Source: CAZDXJ01 sp050303615 (GTDB lineage Bacteria > Pseudomonadota > Gammaproteobacteria > Methylococcales > Methylomonadaceae). Taken from it: a stretch of DNA of 45,890 nt. Each line of letters begins with the position of its first letter. The stretch's first letter is position 1. Of this stretch, positions 42,505 through 45,890 are shown piece by piece. The stretch lies in the NCBI GenBank assembly GCA_050303615.1, contig JBNLCC010000076.1, positions 1 through 45,890 on the forward strand, given 5' to 3'. The notes under the pieces were generated by a model that did not search any database, was not told where the DNA came from, and worked only from the letters and a program-made list of their open reading frames with translations. The position numbers were made by a program, and so were the translations under genes.

Positions 42505-43377
42505 ATGAACCACAGAAAAAAATTCGACAAACACATTGTCATCATTACCGGGGCGTCCAGCGGTATTGGTCGTGCGACGGCGCTGGCATTTGCCCGCGAA
42601 GGCGCAACGACTATTCTGGCTGCCCGTTCGCAGGAAAAACTCGATGAGGTAGCCGCAGCGGTGCGAAAGATCAATCCGCAGGTGCGGGTGATTCTTACCG
42701 ACGTGTCCTCGCGGCAGCAGGTGGAAGCCATGGTGCAGGCCGTTGCAGCGGAATTCGGCCGCATCGACATTCTGGTCAACAATGCCGGTAGGGGCGCAGC
42801 GGGACCGATCGATGGCGAGCATTTTGCCGAAGACGCACGTCACTTGCTGGAAGTCGATTTCTTCGGCAAAGTTTACTGCACCAGGGCCGTGTTGCCGATC
42901 ATGCGCAGCCAGGCAAGCGGGTCGATCGTCAATCTATCGTCGGTGGTGGGCCGCAAGGCGTTTCCCCGCTTCGGTGCCTATTCGGCGGCAATGCACGCAG
43001 TTGCCGCCTTTTCCGACGCATTGCGCCAGGAATTGCGCGGCACCGGCATTTACGTCACTACCGTACATCCGGCTTTGACCCGGACGGCGTTGTTGGACAG
43101 CATCGATCCGGCCGACATTCCAGCCCCTTTCCGCAACATGCGGCCGTTATCGGCAGAGATGGTGGCCCGGAGAATCGTCAGGGCGGTCGCTAAAAAATCG
43201 CCACGCATTATCCTACCCTGGCAGCCGCGCCTGATGCTGCTCAGCGAAGCGCTATCGGCGCGGCTTGGTGATTTGATAGTGCGCCTGTTGCCGAATCCGC
43301 TATTTATCGCGCTGCTCGGTATGAATCGCGGCAAGCGACACGATACCAAGGAGGGATCGCGGGTTCCGATTGCTTAA
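42505..43377 (+). CDS. SDR family NAD(P)-dependent oxidoreductase, active-site Lys replaced by Met
   Basis: 290 residues, Rossmann fold. Cofactor motif TGASSGIG (15-22), ARSQEKL, NNAG (92-95), catalytic Ser at NLSSVVG (Ser145/146) and Tyr159. The usual Tyr-x-x-x-Lys reads YSAAM: the lysine position is Met163 (ATG, one base from AAG). Lysine normally positions the cofactor and lowers the Tyr pKa, so activity may be weak or absent, unless this is a read error. The C-terminal part with PWQPRLMLLSEALS and a hydrophobic helix is as in DltE/YdfG-like membrane-associated SDRs. AGGAG lies ten bases before ATG 42505; last gene of the GST-MMPL cluster. Confidence 0.88.
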   Translation: MNHRKKFDKHIVIITGASSGIGRATALAFAREGATTILAARSQEKLDEVAAAVRKINPQVRVILTDVSSRQQVEAMVQAVAAEFGRIDILVNNAGRGAAGPIDGEHFAEDARHLLEVDFFGKVYCTRAVLPIMRSQASGSIVNLSSVVGRKAFPRFGAYSAAMHAVAAFSDALRQELRGTGIYVTTVHPALTRTALLDSIDPADIPAPFRNMRPLSAEMVARRIVRAVAKKSPRIILPWQPRLMLLSEALSARLGDLIVRLLPNPLFIALLGMNRGKRHDTKEGSRVPIA

Positions 43378-43600
43378 TGCGCAATGACGGGCCGACGGTG
43401 TTGAAATGTATCGTTGCCGGGAAGCGTTTGGCGTACGATGCCGCCGATTATCCAAAGCAGGGCAAACGCTTGTTCCGCAATATGGGGCAACCGTGGAATC
43501 TGGTCGCGATCGACGGCATCGAATATCCCATAGCCGGACAAAAATAACGCAAACGGCAAATTCGAGGCGCTCGGTGTACAACGCGATAACGTGCGCCAAA

Positions 43601-43629
43601 TAGGATGTGCCGACGTTAGGAGGCGCATC
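43601..43629 (+). repeat. REP, copy C (upstream of RAYT remnant)
   Basis: TAGGATGTGCCGACGTTAGG then AGGCGCATC. Imperfect hairpin GATGTGCC/GGCGCATC. Twenty-one bases before the ATG of the transposase remnant and inverted relative to copy D. Confidence 0.65.
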
Positions 43630-43650
43630 GTTCGGGTACAAAATGACGCC

Positions 43651-43839
43651 ATGACCGACTACCGACGATTTTATATTCCGAAAGCCACTTGTTTTTTCAC
43701 CGTCAATCTTGCCGAGCGGAGAAACAATCCTCTGTTGGTCGAAAAGATTAACGAATTTCGAGTTTCCACCGTTATGTCAAACAAGGTATTTATTCAAAGA
43801 ATTGGGGAAATGACGAGCGATTTGATATTAAACGCGAAC
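43651..43839 (+). pseudogene. REP-associated tyrosine transposase (RAYT) remnant
   Basis: From ATG 43651 the product MTDYRRFYIPKATCFFTVNL then AERRNNPLLVEKINEFR is the highly conserved beginning of RAYT proteins (Y1/IS200-like), normally about 150-230 residues. After about 40 codons the match ends and the HxH and catalytic Tyr regions are missing, so most of the gene has been deleted. The remnant lies between two inverted REPs (43601-43629 and 43840-43869), the normal setting of a RAYT gene. An open frame that runs on to 44007 crosses into the phosphoesterase gene and is not real. Confidence 0.8.
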
Positions 43840-43869
43840 GATGCGCTTCACGCTGTTCAGCACATCCTA
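43840..43869 (-). repeat. REP, copy D (downstream of RAYT remnant)
   Basis: On the minus strand TAGGATGTGCTGAACAGCGT then GAAGCGCATC, nearly the same ends as copy A (10366-10393). It stops five bases before the phosphoesterase stop codon, so it may also serve as the 3-prime hairpin of that transcript. Confidence 0.65.
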
Positions 43870-43874
43870 TGGTC

Positions 43875-44624
43875 CTATGTTTCCGTTGCTTGCCAATGTA
43901 CTAATTTCAAATTACCGTCATGCTGTTCGACTACCGCAGTGCAGCTCTCGACAAAGTCACCGGTATTGACGTATAAAAACTCGTCGATCGCTTTTATTTC
44001 CGCATGATGTATATGTCCGCAGATCACCCCGTCCAAGCCATCTTTGTTCAGCGTACTAACGATGCTCGCTTCATAGTCGGAAATAAATTGCACAACATTT
44101 TTGACTTTAAACTTAACAAAAGCGGCGAGTGAAAAATGCGACTGCAAGCCACACAAACGCCGAATGAAGCGTAGAAACCGGTTCACCTCGAGCAGAAAAT
44201 CATAGCCGACACTGCCTAATTTGGCGATCCATTTGTGGTATTGGGCAATCGTATCGTATTCGTCACCGTGCACCACCAAGAAATTTTTGCCGGCGGCGGT
44301 GGAGTGTATATCAGACTTTTTAACAACAATTTCGCCGAATACGTAATTGTCGTAATCCCTGACATTTTCATCATGATTGCCGGGTATATAGATTACCTGC
44401 GTGCCGTGCCTGGCTTTGCGCAACACTTTTTGGATGACCGTATTGTGTTCCGTGGGCCAATACATTTTTTTGGAAAGCGCCCAAAAATCGATTATGTCTC
44501 CAACCAGGTAAAGTTTTTCGCTCTCATTGTATTTTAAAAAATCCAGCAAAGTTCCTGCCTGACACTGAGTCGACCCAAGATGCAGGTCCGAAACCCATAT
44601 CGTTCGATAAGAATTGATTTCCAT
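43875..44624 (-). CDS. Metallophosphoesterase, UDP-2,3-diacylglucosamine diphosphatase (LpxH)-like
   Basis: 249 residues with a complete calcineurin-like metal site: Asp13 and His15 (WVSDLHLGS), Asp43 (VGDIIDFW), Asn83-His84-Asp85 (IPGNHDE), His119 (VVHGDEYD), and His204/His206 (CGHIHHAEI). The YLVGDIIDFW start and GVICGHIHHAEIK end are typical of the LpxH-like branch, which hydrolyses UDP-diacylglucosamine during lipid A synthesis; several paralogues of this branch have other substrates. It may be co-transcribed with nothing: 54 bases separate it from the TVP38 gene upstream on the same strand, so a two-gene unit is possible. Confidence 0.88.
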   Translation of the reverse strand: MEINSYRTIWVSDLHLGSTQCQAGTLLDFLKYNESEKLYLVGDIIDFWALSKKMYWPTEHNTVIQKVLRKARHGTQVIYIPGNHDENVRDYDNYVFGEIVVKKSDIHSTAAGKNFLVVHGDEYDTIAQYHKWIAKLGSVGYDFLLEVNRFLRFIRRLCGLQSHFSLAAFVKFKVKNVVQFISDYEASIVSTLNKDGLDGVICGHIHHAEIKAIDEFLYVNTGDFVESCTAVVEQHDGNLKLVHWQATET

Positions 44625-44678
44625 AGACGTCTATTTGATTATGAACAATTAGTTTTTCCTTACAATATCTAACTTCGC

Positions 44679-45353
44679 CTATAACTTAAGCTTTTTCTTG
44701 ATAATCGGCAATAAAGATATTACGGCCACCAGCATCACCGAAAACACCACATCTGCCCTGAAAACCTGCTGAATCGAATCCATTTGTTCCAGTGTGTTGC
44801 CGGCATTGGCATAAATTAGCGAGGCGGGTATAACACCCAGACCGGTACTGAACAGATATTGTTTAAATGAAATCCTGGAAATGCCGGCCAGAATGTTAAT
44901 CAAAAAATAAGGCACGACCATCACCAACCTTAACGATAAAAAATAATAAAACCCGTTATGCTCTATTTCGTTTTCAATTTTTTTCAGCTTTTCATAATAG
45001 CGTTTTTCAAAAATATCTTTAAAAGCGTACCGGCTAATGGCAAATCCCGCCAGACACGCCAAAATCGTTGCTGCAATGTTGTAAAAAGCGCCCAAGTAGA
45101 AGCCAAAGAAAAATCCGCCCAGCAGTTTTATGATTGCGGCAAAGGGAATCGGCGAATTGATAAACACGGCGCAGGATATAAAAAAAATCAATACCGAAGT
45201 AAAATAATTACTGCTGATAAAATAACTAATATAATTTTTGTTATTTTTTACATTATCGATGGTTATAAAATCCAGCGACAAAGCGGATATTATTAAAAAT
45301 AATACCAGCAAGAGTATCAAAAAGAATCTAACATCATATTTAATCGTAAACAT
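44679..45353 (-). CDS. TVP38/TMEM64 (DedA-related) membrane protein
   Basis: 224 residues, about five to six membrane helices. The family motif is visible: INSPIPFAAIIKLLGGFFFG (the pro-gly half-helix), then ILACLAGFAISRYAFKD and, in the second half, RLVMVVPYFLINILAGISRI with SFKQYLFSTGLGVIPASLIY. Members are linked to lipid scrambling or membrane homeostasis. The sequence is AT-richer than its neighbours. The gene lies upstream of the LpxH-like gene on the same strand, and both could act in the envelope. Confidence 0.88.
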   Translation of the reverse strand: MFTIKYDVRFFLILLLVLFLIISALSLDFITIDNVKNNKNYISYFISSNYFTSVLIFFISCAVFINSPIPFAAIIKLLGGFFFGFYLGAFYNIAATILACLAGFAISRYAFKDIFEKRYYEKLKKIENEIEHNGFYYFLSLRLVMVVPYFLINILAGISRISFKQYLFSTGLGVIPASLIYANAGNTLEQMDSIQQVFRADVVFSVMLVAVISLLPIIKKKLKL

Positions 45354-45379
45354 TTTAAAAAGATCGTTATTATTAGGTA

Positions 45380-45727
45380 TTAATAGCCATGCCGACGCGA
45401 TGTTGTCTTTACCTTAGACTCATCCAATCGCAACCGGTTAAGTCGATCTGCTGAACATAGCGCCTCAATATCCAATTCCGTCGCGTCAAGCAAAGCACCG
45501 CTGGTCCCTCCCCCGGCTCGGACAAGGAATGGGATTGACGACAAAAGCACTTGGAAAGCAATGCCATGATAACGGCGTTTTATGACTTTATTCTTATCAT
45601 TCGATTCTTGCCACATAACCGAAATGGTCGGAAACGGCGGGATAAAAGCCGCCGATGGAAGTCTGCATCGATCTGACACGCTATGTTGAAAGGCGACGCA
45701 CCGTAGGAATGTAATCCGGTCATGCAA
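45380..45727 (-). CDS. Uncertain ORF, 115 codons
   Basis: An open frame with a GGGGGA seven to eight bases before ATG 45727. The product matches no family I know and its composition is mixed (for example SDRCRLPSAAFIPPF and ADRLNRLRLDESKVKTTSRR). It may be a remnant or chance; the surrounding 45354-45890 holds nothing else I can identify. Confidence 0.22.
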   Translation of the reverse strand: MHDRITFLRCVAFQHSVSDRCRLPSAAFIPPFPTISVMWQESNDKNKVIKRRYHGIAFQVLLSSIPFLVRAGGGTSGALLDATELDIEALCSADRLNRLRLDESKVKTTSRRHGY

Positions 45728-45890
45728 ATATCCCCCGACTTTCTGAAAGCAAATGACATCGATACTTAACCGGGCGATCGCTTCAGCGATTATCTATAAC
45801 TTCGCGCTCATGTTAATGCATCGTGCCGAACGGACATTGACTGTTATGCTGTTGATAGGCATGCACGTTTAAATCCGAAGGTATATTAGA

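Noticed and set aside
43591..44007. Complete 138-residue gene
   Set aside because: Only the part from 43651 to about 43773 resembles RAYT; the rest runs through a REP and antisense to the phosphoesterase gene.

Overview
The window reads like chromosome of a Gram-negative gammaproteobacterium of moderate GC. There are several outer-membrane efflux or lipid systems, lipoprotein signals and an LpxH-like enzyme. The mix of a MocR regulator, an OFA-family transporter with its small subunit, a pentameric ligand-gated channel and abundant REP-type hairpins with a RAYT transposase remnant would fit an aquatic gammaproteobacterium, possibly a methanotroph (Methylococcales). That placement is inference; no taxonomic marker such as rRNA or pmo lies here. 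No tRNA, rRNA, CRISPR array or intact insertion sequence was seen.

Layout. 1-2328: a PhzF-like gene running off the left edge, divergent from a MocR regulator. 2521-9195: a tripartite RND efflux operon (OqxAB/MexEF type) with its own outer-membrane channel and a divergent TetR gene, with a candidate operator between them. 9296-16712: mixed genes: a DUF1835 protein, a DMT exporter, a small unknown protein, a class 3 lipase behind a secreted GH13 amylase, a pyruvoyl-dependent arginine decarboxylase-like protein, and a frameshifted VOC gene. 17062-20669: a TetR/HlyD/ABC ATPase/ABC-2 permease operon whose genes are tightly packed or overlap.

20694-26565 is the most unusual part. An AT-richer block carries, on one strand, an unknown frameshifted gene, a protein with an ADP-ribosyltransferase-like N-terminus and a HEAT-like C-terminus, an NMN adenylyltransferase-Nudix fusion and a nicotinamide phosphoribosyltransferase. 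An orphan PIN-domain gene and inverted repeats follow. The block is bounded by two diverged copies of one gene junction, each intact for the opposite gene: the left keeps the ABC permease and a decayed transporter small subunit, the right keeps the small subunit and a decayed permease end. This looks like an NAD-metabolism island inserted between an ABC operon and an OFA transporter operon.

26437-34799: the OFA transporter and its 42-residue partner, a 1.26 kb gene-poor stretch with decayed partial copies of the secreted-protein locus that follows, exonuclease III, a large nested palindrome, a DUF3592 membrane protein and a YcaD-like MFS transporter. 35094-43377: a prokaryotic Cys-loop-type channel with a 12-residue repeat in its N-terminal extension, then a TetR gene facing a five-gene set (GST, MMPL/RND exporter, LolA-like protein, DUF1302 outer-membrane protein, SDR) that looks like an envelope hydrophobic-compound or lipid-handling cluster. 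43601-45353: a RAYT transposase remnant between inverted REPs, an LpxH-like phosphoesterase and a TVP38/TMEM64 membrane protein.
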